This document shows, one piece after another, positions 7,108 through 16,571 of a DNA stretch of 64,000 nt. Positions within the stretch are counted from its first letter, which is position 1. Each line of letters begins with the position of its first letter. The notes below the pieces were generated by a model. It searched no databases. It was given only the letters and a program-made list of their open reading frames with translations, and was not told where the DNA came from. Source of the DNA: Treponema sp. (GTDB lineage: Bacteria > Spirochaetota > Spirochaetia > Treponematales > Treponemataceae); contig JAEEVR010000013.1 of NCBI GenBank assembly GCA_016290995.1, positions 1 through 64,000 of the forward strand, read 5' to 3'. The translations under genes were made by a program, and so were the position numbers.

Positions 7108-9444
7108 ATGAGAGAAGAGTGGAACGGTTTTAAAGCCGGCCGTCTTTGGCAGGACGAAGTAAACGTCCGCGAGTTCATTCAACTTAACTACACTCCGTAC
7201 GACGGAGACAGCAAATTCCTTGCTGCGCCTACAAAGGCCACTAAGGAACTTTTTGACGAGCTTCAGCGCTTGCAAAAGGCCGAGTACAACAAAAAGTCAG
7301 TCGGCCTTGACGGAAAAGAGAGAAGCGGCGTTCTTGACCTTGACACCGACATCGTCACAGGAATCACAGCCCACAAGCCCGGCTACATTTTCGCCGACGG
7401 TTCCAAGAAAGACTTGGAGCAAGTTGTGGGACTCCAGACAGACAAGCCGCTCAAGCGCGCTTTCATGCCTTTTGGCGGAATCCGCATGGCCGAGCAGTCT
7501 TGCGAAATGTACGGCTACAAGCCCAACGCAGAGCTCCACAAGATTTTCACTGAGTACCACAAGACCCACTCTGACGCGGTCTTCCAAGTATACAATCCCG
7601 AAATCCGCAAGGCCCGCTCAGCCCACATCTTGACTGGTTTGCCGGACACATACGGACGCGGACGCATCGTAGGCGACTACCGCCGCATCGCCCTTTACGG
7701 AATTGACTTCCTCATCGAACAAAAGCAAAAGGACTTTGCCAACATCGGCGACGGAACAATGACCGACGACGTAATCCGCTTGCGCGAAGAAGTTGCCGAG
7801 CAGATCAAGTGCTTGGGCCAGATGAAAGAGATGGCCAAGATGTACGGCTTTGACATTTCTAAGCCCGCCAAGACAGCCAAGGAAGCCTTCCAGTGGCTCT
7901 ACTTCGGCTACCTTGCCGCCATCAAGACACAGAACGGCGCCGCCATGTCAGTTGGCCGCATCGCCACGTTCCTTGACATCTACATCGAGCGCGACCTCAA
8001 GAACGGAGTCATCACAGAAGAGCAGGCCCAGGAGCTTGTCGACCACATCGTAATGAAGTTCCGCATGGTCCGCTTTGCCCGCATCGAATCTTACAACCAG
8101 CTTTTCTCTGGCGACCCGATTTGGGCCACATTGGAAGTTGCCGGCCTTGGACAGGACGGCCGCTCAATGGTAACAAAGAACGACTACCGCTTCCTCCACA
8201 CATTGGAGAACATGGGACCGTCGCCCGAGCCTAACATCACAGTTCTTTACTCAAAGCGCTTGCAGGAAAACTTCCGCAAGTACGCGGCCAAGATTTCAAT
8301 CGACACTTCTTCAATCCAGTACGAGAACGACGACATCATGCGCCCGATTTGGGGAGACGACTACTCAATCTGCTGCTGCGTTTCAGCCACTCAGACTGGA
8401 AAAGAAATGCAGTTCTTCGGAGCCCGCGCCAACTTGGCCAAGGCTTTGCTTTACGCCATCAACGGCGGAAAGGACGAAGAAGCCGGCCTTACTCCCGGCG
8501 CGCAGGTTGGACCTGAATTGGCCCCGATCACAAGCGAGTACTTGGATTACGACGAAGTTATGAAGAAGTACGACCAGATGCTTGAATGGCTCGCCGGCTT
8601 GTACGTCAACACGCTCAACGCGATCCACTATATGCACGACAAATACTACTACGAAGCCGCCGAGTTGGCCCTTATCGACACCAACGTTCGCCGCACATTC
8701 GCCACAGGCATCGCGGGCTTCAGCCACGTAGTCGACTCGCTCAGCGCCATCAAGTACGCCAAGGTTAAGGTTCTCCGCCGCGACATCAACATCACGGACA
8801 AGAAAGGCAACAAGATCTTCGCTCCCAACATGGCTTACGACTTCAAGGTTGAAGGCGACTTCCCCCGCTACGGACAGGACGACGACCGCGCCGACGAAAT
8901 CGCCAAGTGGCTCCTCAAGACTTTCATCGGAAAGATCAAGAAGCACCACACATACCGCAACGCCGAGCCGACAACTTCTATCCTTACAATCACTTCAAAC
9001 GTTGTATACGGAAAGGCCACAGGCGCTTTGCCCAACGGCCGCCCGGCTCACGCTCCGTTCAGCCCTGGAGCCAACCCCTCTTACGGCGCGGAAACAAAGG
9101 GTCTTATCAAGTCCCTCAACTCTGTCGCCAAGGTTCCTTACGAGTACTCTTTGGACGGAATCTCGAACACACAGACAATCAACCCCGACGCTTTGGGACA
9201 CAACGAAGAAGAGCGGGTTGAAAACTTGGTTAACGTTATGGACGGATACTTCGAGAAGGGAGCCCACCACCTTAACGTCAACGTCTTCGGCGTTGAAAAG
9301 CTTAAGGACTGCCAGGCTCACCCCGAAAAGCCCGAGTACGCCAACTTCACAGTTCGCGTTTCTGGCTACGCCGTTCGCTTCATCAACCTTACAAAGGAAC
9401 AGCAGGACGACGTTATCGCTCGTACATGCCATGCTTCTATGTAA
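7108..9444 (+). CDS. pflB: Pyruvate formate-lyase (formate C-acetyltransferase)
   Basis: A 778-residue glycyl-radical enzyme that converts pyruvate and CoA to acetyl-CoA and formate during anaerobic fermentation. The catalytic cysteine pair lies in [20 protein letters not shown] (residues 422-424) and the radical glycine is Gly753 in [10 protein letters not shown] near the C-terminus. A triple cysteine replaces the usual pair. The ATG at 7108 is chosen because TGGAGG lies 7 nt upstream and the protein then aligns with known PflB; an in-frame upstream extension to 6988 has no homology and runs over promoter P2. The gene is very rich in preferred codons, consistent with high expression. It is followed by a terminator, then a membrane protein gene and pflA. 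Confidence 0.97.
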   Translation: MREEWNGFKAGRLWQDEVNVREFIQLNYTPYDGDSKFLAAPTKATKELFDELQRLQKAEYNKKSVGLDGKERSGVLDLDTDIVTGITAHKPGYIFADGSKKDLEQVVGLQTDKPLKRAFMPFGGIRMAEQSCEMYGYKPNAELHKIFTEYHKTHSDAVFQVYNPEIRKARSAHILTGLPDTYGRGRIVGDYRRIALYGIDFLIEQKQKDFANIGDGTMTDDVIRLREEVAEQIKCLGQMKEMAKMYGFDISKPAKTAKEAFQWLYFGYLAAIKTQNGAAMSVGRIATFLDIYIERDLKNGVITEEQAQELVDHIVMKFRMVRFARIESYNQLFSGDPIWATLEVAGLGQDGRSMVTKNDYRFLHTLENMGPSPEPNITVLYSKRLQENFRKYAAKISIDTSSIQYENDDIMRPIWGDDYSICCCVSATQTGKEMQFFGARANLAKALLYAINGGKDEEAGLTPGAQVGPELAPITSEYLDYDEVMKKYDQMLEWLAGLYVNTLNAIHYMHDKYYYEAAELALIDTNVRRTFATGIAGFSHVVDSLSAIKYAKVKVLRRDINITDKKGNKIFAPNMAYDFKVEGDFPRYGQDDDRADEIAKWLLKTFIGKIKKHHTYRNAEPTTSILTITSNVVYGKATGALPNGRPAHAPFSPGANPSYGAETKGLIKSLNSVAKVPYEYSLDGISNTQTINPDALGHNEEERVENLVNVMDGYFEKGAHHLNVNVFGVEKLKDCQAHPEKPEYANFTVRVSGYAVRFINLTKEQQDDVIARTCHASM

Positions 9445-9477
9445 GCAAATAGTTCCCGCTTAGGCGGGCGCTACACA

Positions 9478-9510
9478 AGCCGGCGGCGGTTTTCGTCGTC
9501 GGCTTTTTTT
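9478..9510 (+). terminator. Intrinsic terminator after pflB
   Basis: AGCCGGCGGCG (9478-9488) pairs with CGTCGTCGGCT (9493-9503) using G-U pairs, followed by seven T. It probably lowers expression of the downstream genes relative to pflB rather than ending the operon completely. Confidence 0.7.
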
Positions 9511-9534
9511 AGCAAAAAATTATTAGGAGAAACT

Positions 9535-10308
9535 ATGTTATTCCCCGGAGTAAAAAAAGTCAGGGACAAGTTCAATTTGTCTGACGACGGAAAGTTTGTA
9601 AAAGGAACGGTAAGAAACAGCCGCGTCCGCTTGTGCGACGGCCGCAACTGCAAGATTCTTACTGTAAGCGCGCCGGCTGAAATCTCGGACCAAACGCGCG
9701 AGGCCTTGCAAAAATTTTCGCAAAAGCCGTACAAGGCCAAGGTTCAAGTTGACACAAAATCGGTGACGTTCACTTTTGTAGAAATCCTTTGGCCCTATTC
9801 GTGGGAAAAAATCTGCCAAGTTTTGGACGGAGCCGCGCAAATATTTTTTGACGCCAATCCTAATTTGCCCGCTCCCGAGGCCGAGCCGGAAGAAGCGGCA
9901 AGCGAAGGCCGCGCGGTCAACGTAAACTTTTATTTGCGCTTGGCTGGAATAGCCATCGTCGCCGCCTTCCTTCCGCTTATGCTAAAGGAATGGAAGTCTA
10001 TAAAAACCGCCGAGGATTGCGCTAGGTCAATCGCGGCGGAGTGTCCGGTTCAACTTGACGAATGGACAAGTCTGGATTCCGCCTCGTCTTCTTGGCACAA
10101 GGTAATTTTGAACTACACGATTACAGGCCACGAAAACTTGCTTGACGACGCTCAGCAAATCATCAAGGAAAATTTCATCCAGTCCCTAAAGAGCGACGGT
10201 TCCAACGAATATCTTTACGAAAGAACCGTTTGGTTTATCTTGAACTATAATGACGTTGACGGAAGCCAACTCTTTCAAATAAAAATTGTTCCGGTGGATT
10301 ACAAATGA
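9535..10308 (+). CDS. Unknown membrane-anchored protein between pflB and pflA
   Basis: A 257-residue protein that I do not recognise. Residues 1-100 form a soluble, charged domain (RVRLCDGRNCKILTV). An acidic linker rich in P, A and E follows (about 110-125), then one transmembrane helix (LRLAGIAIVAAFLPLML, about 138-154), and a C-terminal domain of about 100 residues. The gene starts 24 nt after the pflB terminator with an AGGAG site. Its stop overlaps the pflA start as ATGA, so translation of the two is probably coupled. Its place inside the pfl unit suggests a role near PFL activation or formate handling, but nothing in the sequence proves it. Confidence 0.75.
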   Translation: MLFPGVKKVRDKFNLSDDGKFVKGTVRNSRVRLCDGRNCKILTVSAPAEISDQTREALQKFSQKPYKAKVQVDTKSVTFTFVEILWPYSWEKICQVLDGAAQIFFDANPNLPAPEAEPEEAASEGRAVNVNFYLRLAGIAIVAAFLPLMLKEWKSIKTAEDCARSIAAECPVQLDEWTSLDSASSSWHKVILNYTITGHENLLDDAQQIIKENFIQSLKSDGSNEYLYERTVWFILNYNDVDGSQLFQIKIVPVDYK

Positions 10309-11054
10309 CAGACGGCTACATCCATTCAATAGAATCATTCGGAGCGGTTGACGGACCGGGAACGCGCTACATCGTGTTCACCGCGGGCTGTCCCTTGCGC
10401 TGCAAATTTTGCCACAACCCCGACACGTGGAATATGGCCGACGGAAAGAAAATGTCTCCGGCCGACTTGCTGGCTGACGCGGTAAAGGACCGCGCCTACT
10501 GGGGAAAGAAGGGCGGCATAACAGTCAGCGGAGGCGAGCCACTCGCGCAGCTGGATTTTTTGCTGGACTTCTTCACCCTTGCAAAAAAAGAAAACGTCAA
10601 CACTTGCATAGACACTTCGGGCGGCCCCTTTAGCGACCAAGGCGAATGGTTTGAAAAATTCCAAAAGTTGATGGAAGTGACCGACCTCTTGCTGATGGAC
10701 ATAAAGCACATCGACCCGACGGAGCACAAGGAGCTTACGGGGCTGGACAACGACAACATCATAAAGATGTTCCGCTATTTGGACAAAATAAAAAAGCCCA
10801 TTTGGATCCGCCACGTTTTGGTTCCCGGAGTGAGCGACAAGGACGAGTACTTGGAAAGAACGCGCGACTTTATCCGTTCGCTTGGAAACGTGCAGCGCGT
10901 CGAAGTTCTTCCGTACCACACGCTTGGCGTCGCAAAGTACAAGGAGCTTGGCATCCCCTACCGCTTGGAAGGAGTTCCCTCTCCTACGGCGGAACGCGTC
11001 CAAAACGCCCGCGCCATTCTTGAGTGCGACAAATACGACGCTTGGAAAAAGTAA
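10305..11054 (+). CDS. pflA: Pyruvate formate-lyase activating enzyme
   Basis: A 249-residue radical SAM enzyme that generates the glycyl radical on PflB. The cluster cysteines are Cys29, Cys33 and Cys36 in AGCPLRCKFCHNPDTW, the C-x3-C-x2-C motif with the HNPDTW continuation characteristic of PflA. The glycine-rich SAM-binding stretch TVSGGEPL and the distal RHVLVPGVSD motif are present. Length matches E. coli PflA. The start overlaps the preceding stop codon by 4 nt. No other glycyl-radical enzyme is in the window, so PflB is the expected partner. Confidence 0.96.
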   Translation: MTDGYIHSIESFGAVDGPGTRYIVFTAGCPLRCKFCHNPDTWNMADGKKMSPADLLADAVKDRAYWGKKGGITVSGGEPLAQLDFLLDFFTLAKKENVNTCIDTSGGPFSDQGEWFEKFQKLMEVTDLLLMDIKHIDPTEHKELTGLDNDNIIKMFRYLDKIKKPIWIRHVLVPGVSDKDEYLERTRDFIRSLGNVQRVEVLPYHTLGVAKYKELGIPYRLEGVPSPTAERVQNARAILECDKYDAWKK

Positions 11055-11116
11055 AAAAAATAAAATTTTTTCCAAAAATTTCGTAAAATATTGATAAAAA
11101 TGTCTATCTTATAGGC

Positions 11117-12676
11117 ATGGGAAAAAGAATTTTTACAACGCTCCTTTTGGGAGCGTTTTTTTTATCGCTTGCGGCAGCCGCCGAGCCGGTGGTGAACCTT
11201 TATTGGTCGGGTTCTTACTACGCGCCAAAAAATATGGAAGGGGACGTTCCGGCGGATTCTTCCTACGCCTTTAGTTACGGCCTAAAGTTAAATTGGGACG
11301 CGTTGGACTTTCGCCTTTTTAATTCCTGCAAAAAGACAGGCGGCGGGGATTTTTGGTCAGTAAAAAGTTTTGGCGATTATGAAAAGATTTTTGACCGGCG
11401 GCGGGCGAGCGTAGCGCTGGATTTTTCCAAGCGGCAAAAAGTTTTAAAGACAAAAGTCGCGGCCGGCTCGATAAGGCTTTACACGCAAAAACGGATCGCG
11501 CCGTTTTCGTCGGTCGCAAGCCCCCTTGCCTTTGGCGTGGCGGATTCAGGCGCCTTGGTCGCTTCGCTCCCAACAAAAAGTTCCAGCCCGCAAGACGATT
11601 CGATTTACGCCGCCGCCGCGCTTTCCGTTCCCAAAGAATGGGGCGGCGAGAGCGTTCGCATTATGCCGATTAAGGCGGAATTTGCCGTTACAAAAAACGC
11701 GGCCGAACCAGACAAGGCGCCCTTTTTGGCAAGCGCGAGAGGCGGCTTTTTTTACCAAAACTGGCTTAAGGCTACTGGCGGGCTTCTTTGGGGCCGCCGT
11801 TACAGCGAGGAAAAGTCGGAAGCCGCCGAAATCGACTGGTTTGACTCCGTTCCGATTTGGCGGAGCGAATTGTCGAGCTTTTCCGCCGTCGATTTTTGCG
11901 TGGAGATTCCGTTCCTAAAAAGCAGGACGACTTTTGGAATCGCCGAGGGTAGGGACAGCCTTGGCAAAAAAAGCTTGGGCCGTTCCACCTTTGCGCAAGA
12001 ATTGCTTTTTACAATGGGGAACTTTTCTTTGTCCGCGGCGGCTTTTGCAAGCGACAATCTTTTTTGCGGCCAAAAAACTCCTTATGTGGCGGCGAACGGA
12101 AAGGAATATAAAAAAGTTTGGCAAGCCAAGGCCAGCCCCCAGCTTTCTTTTGTCTTGCGGAACGGCAGCCGCCTCAAAATCGGCTTGGGCGGTTTTTTGG
12201 AGGAACAAATCAAGGACTATTCAAAAAAGACCGAGCGGACCTCTATAGAAGCCAAGGCTGCCGCCGGCGTTCAGCTTTGCCATAAACGGGATTCCGCAAA
12301 ATTTACCGCAAGCGTAGGCCCGATTGTCCTGGAACAAAATCCAAGCCAAGAAAAGGCGCCGCCGCTTCCAAAAATATCAGCCGCTTTTTATTACTCCCAT
12401 ATATTTGACGGGCCTTTTGCAGGCCGCCTTGTCCTAAGCGGCGGCGCCTCCTTCCAGCCGGAGCTGGACTGGCAAAAACGGGAATGGACCGAACGCTTTA
12501 AGGCTGCTTTTTACCCAAAGCGCGGGTTTCTTTCTTGCGTGTCGGCGGGCTTTTCGGCAAGCCAAAAGGACGGCAGGCATAAATTTGAGCCGTCCGCGGC
12601 CGCCAATTTTTTGGTCCGCCTAAGGGCTGTCCGGATCAACGCCTCCGTCTCGGCCGCCTTTCCGCTCACTTGGTAA
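11117..12676 (+). CDS. Putative outer-membrane beta-barrel protein
   Basis: A 519-residue protein with a cleavable signal peptide (residues 1-22, ending AAAAEP). The rest alternates polar and hydrophobic residues with many aromatic residues, such as VVNLYWSGSYYAP and KLNWDALDFRLF, and ends in repeated strand-like segments. This pattern fits a beta-barrel, though the last residues (AAFPLTW) only loosely match the usual aromatic terminal strand. I cannot assign it to a named family; spirochaete genomes carry many such lineage-specific proteins. It is probably expressed alone. The start at 11117 lacks a clear Shine-Dalgarno sequence and follows a TATCTT box by six bases, but no good -35 box is seen. 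Confidence 0.65.
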   Translation: MGKRIFTTLLLGAFFLSLAAAAEPVVNLYWSGSYYAPKNMEGDVPADSSYAFSYGLKLNWDALDFRLFNSCKKTGGGDFWSVKSFGDYEKIFDRRRASVALDFSKRQKVLKTKVAAGSIRLYTQKRIAPFSSVASPLAFGVADSGALVASLPTKSSSPQDDSIYAAAALSVPKEWGGESVRIMPIKAEFAVTKNAAEPDKAPFLASARGGFFYQNWLKATGGLLWGRRYSEEKSEAAEIDWFDSVPIWRSELSSFSAVDFCVEIPFLKSRTTFGIAEGRDSLGKKSLGRSTFAQELLFTMGNFSLSAAAFASDNLFCGQKTPYVAANGKEYKKVWQAKASPQLSFVLRNGSRLKIGLGGFLEEQIKDYSKKTERTSIEAKAAAGVQLCHKRDSAKFTASVGPIVLEQNPSQEKAPPLPKISAAFYYSHIFDGPFAGRLVLSGGASFQPELDWQKREWTERFKAAFYPKRGFLSCVSAGFSASQKDGRHKFEPSAAANFLVRLRAVRINASVSAAFPLTW

Positions 12677-12709
12677 AAAAAAGGCAATCAAGCCGCGCTT
12701 GCGCGAAAT

Positions 12710-12754
12710 CCGCTCGAAAAAACGATTATGGTCGGTTTTTTAAAAAACGAGCGG
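12710..12754 (+). terminator. Probable terminator before the EF-G gene
   Basis: Nested inverted repeats: CCGCTCG (12710-12716) with CGAGCGG (12748-12754), enclosing an AAAAAACGA / TCGGTTTTTT hairpin. The inner hairpin ends in six T and could terminate transcription of the 11117-12676 gene. Confidence 0.45.
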
Positions 12755-12761
12755 AAAACCC

Positions 12762-12790
12762 TTGAACAAAGGGCTTGAATTCATTATAAT
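12762..12790 (+). promoter_or_regulatory. Promoter of the EF-G gene
   Basis: TTGAAC (12762-12767), 17 bp, TATAAT (12785-12790). A GAGAGG ribosome-binding site follows at 12822-12827. Confidence 0.65.
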
Positions 12791-12834
12791 TTTAAAACTA
12801 TTGTCAAAAGAATTTTTTTTTGAGAGGTAATATT

Positions 12835-14916
12835 ATGGATATTTCTAAAATGAGAAATATCGGTATCAGCGCCCACATTGACTCTGGAAAAACCACAACA
12901 ACGGAACGCATCTTGTTCTACTGCAACAAGATTCACCAGATTCACGAAGTCCGCGGAAAGGACGGCGTCGGCGCTGTTATGGATTCAATGGAATTGGAGC
13001 GCGAGCGCGGAATCACAATCCAGTCTGCGGCCACTCAGGTTCAGTGGAAAGATTACACAATCAACGTAATCGACACCCCCGGCCACGTAGACTTTACGGT
13101 AGAAGTAGAGCGCTCATTGCGCGTTCTTGACGGCGCCATCATGATTTTGTGCGCTGTCGCCGGCGTTCAGTCTCAGTCAATCACTGTAGACCGCCAGCTC
13201 AAGCGCTATCACGTTCCCCGCGTAGCCTTTGTTAACAAGTGCGACCGCCAGGGAGCCAACCCTCTTCGCGTGCGCATGCAGATTCGCGAAAAGTTGGGAC
13301 TCAACGCTTACATGATGGAATTGCCCATCGGCTTGGAAGACAAGTTGGAAGGCGTTGTAGACTTGATCAGCCGCAAGGCCATTTACTTTGAAGGCCACGA
13401 CGGAAACGAGCTCCGCTATGCCGAAGTTCCCGCCCACATGAAGGACGACGTTGAGAAGTACCGCCAGGAATTGGTCGAAGCCGCTTCAATGTTCGACGAC
13501 ACTTTGATGGAGCACGTTCTCGAAGGAACAGAGACAGAAGAAGAAATCATCGCCGCCATCCGCAAAGGCACTTTGGCCGAGCAGTTTGTAGGCGTGTTCT
13601 GCGGTTCAGCCCACATGAACAAGGGTATCCAGCCCTTGCTTGACGGCGTTATCCGCTACCTCCCCGATCCGACAGAAGTTAAGAACGTTGCCCTTGACTT
13701 GGACAACAACGAAGCCGAAATCGAATTGGTTTCCGACGACAACAAGCCGACAGTCGCCTTGGCGTTCAAATTGGACGACGGCCAGTACGGTCAGCTTACA
13801 TACACCCGCATCTACCAGGGCCGCATCGTAAAGGGCGACGAGCTTTACAACACTCGCAGCCGCAAGCGCTTTAAGGTAGGCCGCCTTGTCCGCATGAACG
13901 CCGCCCAGATGGAAGACATCAACGAAGCCGGCTCAGGCGACATCGTTGCCTTGTTCGGCGTTGACTGCGCTTCTGGCGACACATTCACCTCAGGCGGATT
14001 GAACGTTTCAATGGCTTCTATGTACGTTCCCAACCCGGTTATTTCTTTGTCAATCAAACCGAAAGACAAGAACGCCGCGGCCCAGATGTCAAAGGCCTTG
14101 AACCGCTTTACAAAAGAAGACCCGACATTCCAGACATACATGGATCCGGAATCAAACGAAACAATCATCAAGGGTATGGGCGAGTTGCACCTTGCCGTTT
14201 ACGTAGAACGCATGAAGCGCGAATACAAGTGCGAAGTTGAGACGGGAGCGCCGCAGGTAGCTTACCGCGAGACAATCACAAAGCGCGCCGACTTCAACTA
14301 TACTCACAAAAAGCAGACTGGCGGTTCGGGACAGTACGGACGCGTTGCCGGCTTTATGGAACCGTGCGAAGATAAAGAGTACGAGTTTGTTGACTCAATC
14401 AAGGGCGGCGCGATTCCCAACGAATACATTCCGTCTTGCGACAAGGGCTTTAAGCGCGCGATGCAGCAGGGTTCTTTGATCGGAGCTCCTGTAGTTAACG
14501 TTCGCTGCACAATCAACGACGGTCAGTACCACCCGGTAGACTCAAGCGACATCGCCTTCCAGACAGCCGCCATCGGCGCCTTCCGCGAAGGTTACGAAAA
14601 GGCCGGCCCCTGCATTTTGGAACCGATCATGAAGGTTTCAATTTCTGGACCGACTGAGTTCCAGGGAAATATGTTCGGCCTTATCAACCAGCGCCGCGGC
14701 GTAATCATCGACACAACCGACGAGAACAACACTTCAACTGTAAACGCTGAAGTTCCTCTTTCGGAAATGTTCGGCTTCTCTACAATCCTTCGCTCTTCAA
14801 CACAGGGCAAGGCTGAGTTCACGATGGAATTCCTCAAGTACGGAAAGGTTCCTAACGCCGTTTCCGACGAATTGAAGAAGAAGTATCAGGAAGAGCGCAA
14901 GGCCGCTCAGAAGTAA
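12835..14916 (+). CDS. fusA: Translation elongation factor G, spirochaetal EFG1 type
   Basis: A 693-residue GTPase that drives ribosomal translocation. Residues 14-21 (AHIDSGKT) are the P-loop; DTPGHVDF and NKCDRQGA are the G3 and G4 motifs. Domains II-V follow in order with the expected overall length. The Ser after Asp in AHIDSGKT, where ordinary bacterial EF-G has Ala, is typical of mitochondrial EFG1 and its spirochaete relatives (spdEFG1), so this is probably that paralogue rather than a canonical FusA. The ATG at 12835 is chosen over an in-frame TTG at 12820 because the GAGAGG site overlaps the TTG and is correctly spaced for the ATG. The next gene begins 11 nt downstream and is likely co-transcribed. 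Confidence 0.95.
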   Translation: MDISKMRNIGISAHIDSGKTTTTERILFYCNKIHQIHEVRGKDGVGAVMDSMELERERGITIQSAATQVQWKDYTINVIDTPGHVDFTVEVERSLRVLDGAIMILCAVAGVQSQSITVDRQLKRYHVPRVAFVNKCDRQGANPLRVRMQIREKLGLNAYMMELPIGLEDKLEGVVDLISRKAIYFEGHDGNELRYAEVPAHMKDDVEKYRQELVEAASMFDDTLMEHVLEGTETEEEIIAAIRKGTLAEQFVGVFCGSAHMNKGIQPLLDGVIRYLPDPTEVKNVALDLDNNEAEIELVSDDNKPTVALAFKLDDGQYGQLTYTRIYQGRIVKGDELYNTRSRKRFKVGRLVRMNAAQMEDINEAGSGDIVALFGVDCASGDTFTSGGLNVSMASMYVPNPVISLSIKPKDKNAAAQMSKALNRFTKEDPTFQTYMDPESNETIIKGMGELHLAVYVERMKREYKCEVETGAPQVAYRETITKRADFNYTHKKQTGGSGQYGRVAGFMEPCEDKEYEFVDSIKGGAIPNEYIPSCDKGFKRAMQQGSLIGAPVVNVRCTINDGQYHPVDSSDIAFQTAAIGAFREGYEKAGPCILEPIMKVSISGPTEFQGNMFGLINQRRGVIIDTTDENNTSTVNAEVPLSEMFGFSTILRSSTQGKAEFTMEFLKYGKVPNAVSDELKKKYQEERKAAQK

Positions 14917-14927
14917 GGAGATTAGAC

Positions 14928-15602
14928 ATGGATAAGAACGATTTGTATAAATCAAGCCCCATCCGCTTTTTTGACTCGGCCTCCAACGGCGGCCTCAAGG
15001 AAGGCGAGATTGGATTGGTGACAGCCAAGAAGGGTTTGGGAAAGACTTCCGTTTTGGTTCAGTTTGGAATGGACGCTCTCTTGGCCGGAAATCCGTTGGT
15101 TCACGTTTCTTTTGACCAGCACTCTTCAAACGTAATTTCTTGGTACTCAAGCGTATTCAGCGAAATTGCCAAAAAGAAGAACATTTCCAACGCCTCTGAG
15201 TTGAAGGACGAAATCATGCGCGACCGCACAATTTTGAACTTTAACCAAGAGTCGTTCACTTTGCCCAAAGTAATCAACACAATCGGCGCTTTGAAGAGCG
15301 GCGGAATCAACGTTAAGGCTTTGGTAATCGACGGTTTGGACTTGGACAAGATTTCCAAGAACGACATCGCCGCCGTTGCCGACTTTGCCAAGGAAGAAAA
15401 GATCACCGTATGGTTCAGCGACACAAAGGAAAGCAACAAGTTGCTTGACAGCGTCCGCTCAGAAATCGTTTCTTACTTTGCCGTTGTAGCCCACATCGAA
15501 GCCGCCGGCGGAAACCTCAGCTTGAACGTTCTTAAGGAACACTCAAACGAGAACGTTGGCAGCGTCAACTTGGATTCCAAGACGATGTTGATGACAAAGT
15601 AA
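14928..15602 (+). CDS. RecA/KaiC-like P-loop ATPase
   Basis: A 224-residue protein with a RecA-superfamily nucleotide-binding core. The Walker A segment is TAKKGLGKTSVL (about residues 32-43) and a Walker B-like strand is ALVIDGLDLD (about 127-136). The architecture resembles a single DnaB/KaiC-type ATPase domain without extra modules. It follows the EF-G gene by 11 nt with an AAGGAG site and ends in a strong terminator, forming a two-gene operon. A link to translation or the ribosome is suggested only by this context. I do not know a characterised homologue. Confidence 0.75.
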   Translation: MDKNDLYKSSPIRFFDSASNGGLKEGEIGLVTAKKGLGKTSVLVQFGMDALLAGNPLVHVSFDQHSSNVISWYSSVFSEIAKKKNISNASELKDEIMRDRTILNFNQESFTLPKVINTIGALKSGGINVKALVIDGLDLDKISKNDIAAVADFAKEEKITVWFSDTKESNKLLDSVRSEIVSYFAVVAHIEAAGGNLSLNVLKEHSNENVGSVNLDSKTMLMTK

Positions 15603-15631
15603 AACGGACTGAAAAGTTCGTGGAACAAAAA

Positions 15632-15657
15632 ACCGCTCCTGTGGAGCGGTTTTTTTT
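15632..15657 (+). terminator. Terminator of the EF-G/ATPase operon
   Basis: CCGCTCC (15633-15639), loop TGT, GGAGCGG (15643-15649), followed by eight T. Confidence 0.85.
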
Positions 15658-15689
15658 ATGTTAGTTGTCCATTGCGGCGTGCCTTCTAT

Positions 15690-15766
15690 TTCGGCGCGAT
15701 AATACTAATCGCGCCGAAAAAGGAACGAGTCAAGGCCTTGAGCGAAGCGTGCCTTGACTCGTTCCT
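15690..15766. terminator. Two long perfect inverted repeats between convergent genes
   Basis: Hairpin 1 has 11 bp arms (15690-15700 and 15708-15718, TTCGGCGCGAT and its complement) with a 7 nt loop. Hairpin 2 has 16 bp arms (15721-15736 and 15751-15766) with a 14 nt loop and overlaps the stop codon of the minus-strand gene. On the minus strand hairpin 2 is followed by TTTTT and acts as a plausible terminator; hairpin 1 follows immediately. Confidence 0.6.
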
Positions 15767-16571
15767 AATTATCAATCTTCCACGGCATAAAGAAGGACTT
15801 AAAGCCGCGGGGACCCAGGTTTTCTTCGTCCTCTTTGATGAGGGCGGCCCAGGGGATTTTTTTGCGGAGTTTTGGCGTTTTGTTTTCGGGGTGGGCGTCA
15901 AGCCAGTCGTACTTGTAAAGGCGAAGACGAAGGGCGTTCACTCCGCTCAATACGACTCCTGCCGTTCCCGGAACCAAGAAAAAAATCATGAACGAAAGCG
16001 CGAGCAAAAACAAGTTAAAGAAAAAGATAAAGACGCTAAAGCCCGCATTGTCAAAGAAAAGCACAAAGCTTTTTTTTATCGTTTGGACAAAGCCGCGTCC
16101 CAAAAGCGCCCTTAGCGGAATGAACCACTGCAACGCCAGCGCGAAAATCGCCTCAAAGAAAATCAGCGTCGCGCACAAGGCAAAGCCCAACACGCCGCCG
16201 GCCGAAAAATAAACTGGGATTCCTATAAAGGCAACGACAATCAAAGCGCCCAAAAGCGCGCCGTAGCGAACGGCGTCAAAAAAAACTTTTGGGATTTGCC
16301 TAAAATACGCGGCGAGCGAAGGCATTTGAAAATTGGCAATCGCGGCGGCGTTTTCGCTGTTGGCCATTGCCAAAACCATTCCAAGCGCCATAAGAATCAC
16401 AAATGCAAGGCACGACAATGGCAGGGCAAAGGGCGTGTTAAGGTTGAACACGACGCTCAGCAAAAAGAACGAGAGCGCCGCGTAAAGCGTCACGATGATG
16501 TTTGGGACAATCAAAAAGAAAATGTTGTCCCAGCCGTCGCAAAAATTTTTCTTTAGAAAAAATCCAATCAT
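15765..16571 (-). CDS. Unknown polytopic membrane protein downstream of lysS
   Basis: A 268-residue protein with about six predicted transmembrane helices (for example NIIVTLYAALSFFLLSVVF, LAFVILMALGMVLAMA, GALLGALIVVAFIGIPVYF, FFFNLFLLALSFMIFFLV). A hydrophilic C-terminus follows (KTPKLRKKIPWAALIKEDEE). The start is placed at the ATG at 16571, which overlaps the lysS stop as ATGA; the longer open frame upstream lies inside lysS and is not protein-like. The N-terminal FLKKNFCDGWDNIF and overall plan resemble DUF624-like inner-membrane proteins, but I would not assign it. It is translationally coupled to lysS. Confidence 0.7.
   Translation of the reverse strand: MIGFFLKKNFCDGWDNIFFLIVPNIIVTLYAALSFFLLSVVFNLNTPFALPLSCLAFVILMALGMVLAMANSENAAAIANFQMPSLAAYFRQIPKVFFDAVRYGALLGALIVVAFIGIPVYFSAGGVLGFALCATLIFFEAIFALALQWFIPLRALLGRGFVQTIKKSFVLFFDNAGFSVFIFFFNLFLLALSFMIFFLVPGTAGVVLSGVNALRLRLYKYDWLDAHPENKTPKLRKKIPWAALIKEDEENLGPRGFKSFFMPWKIDN

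Noticed and set aside
10335-11075. A 246-codon minus-strand frame opposite pflA
   Set aside because: pflA has the full radical SAM motif; the opposite frame has no support.
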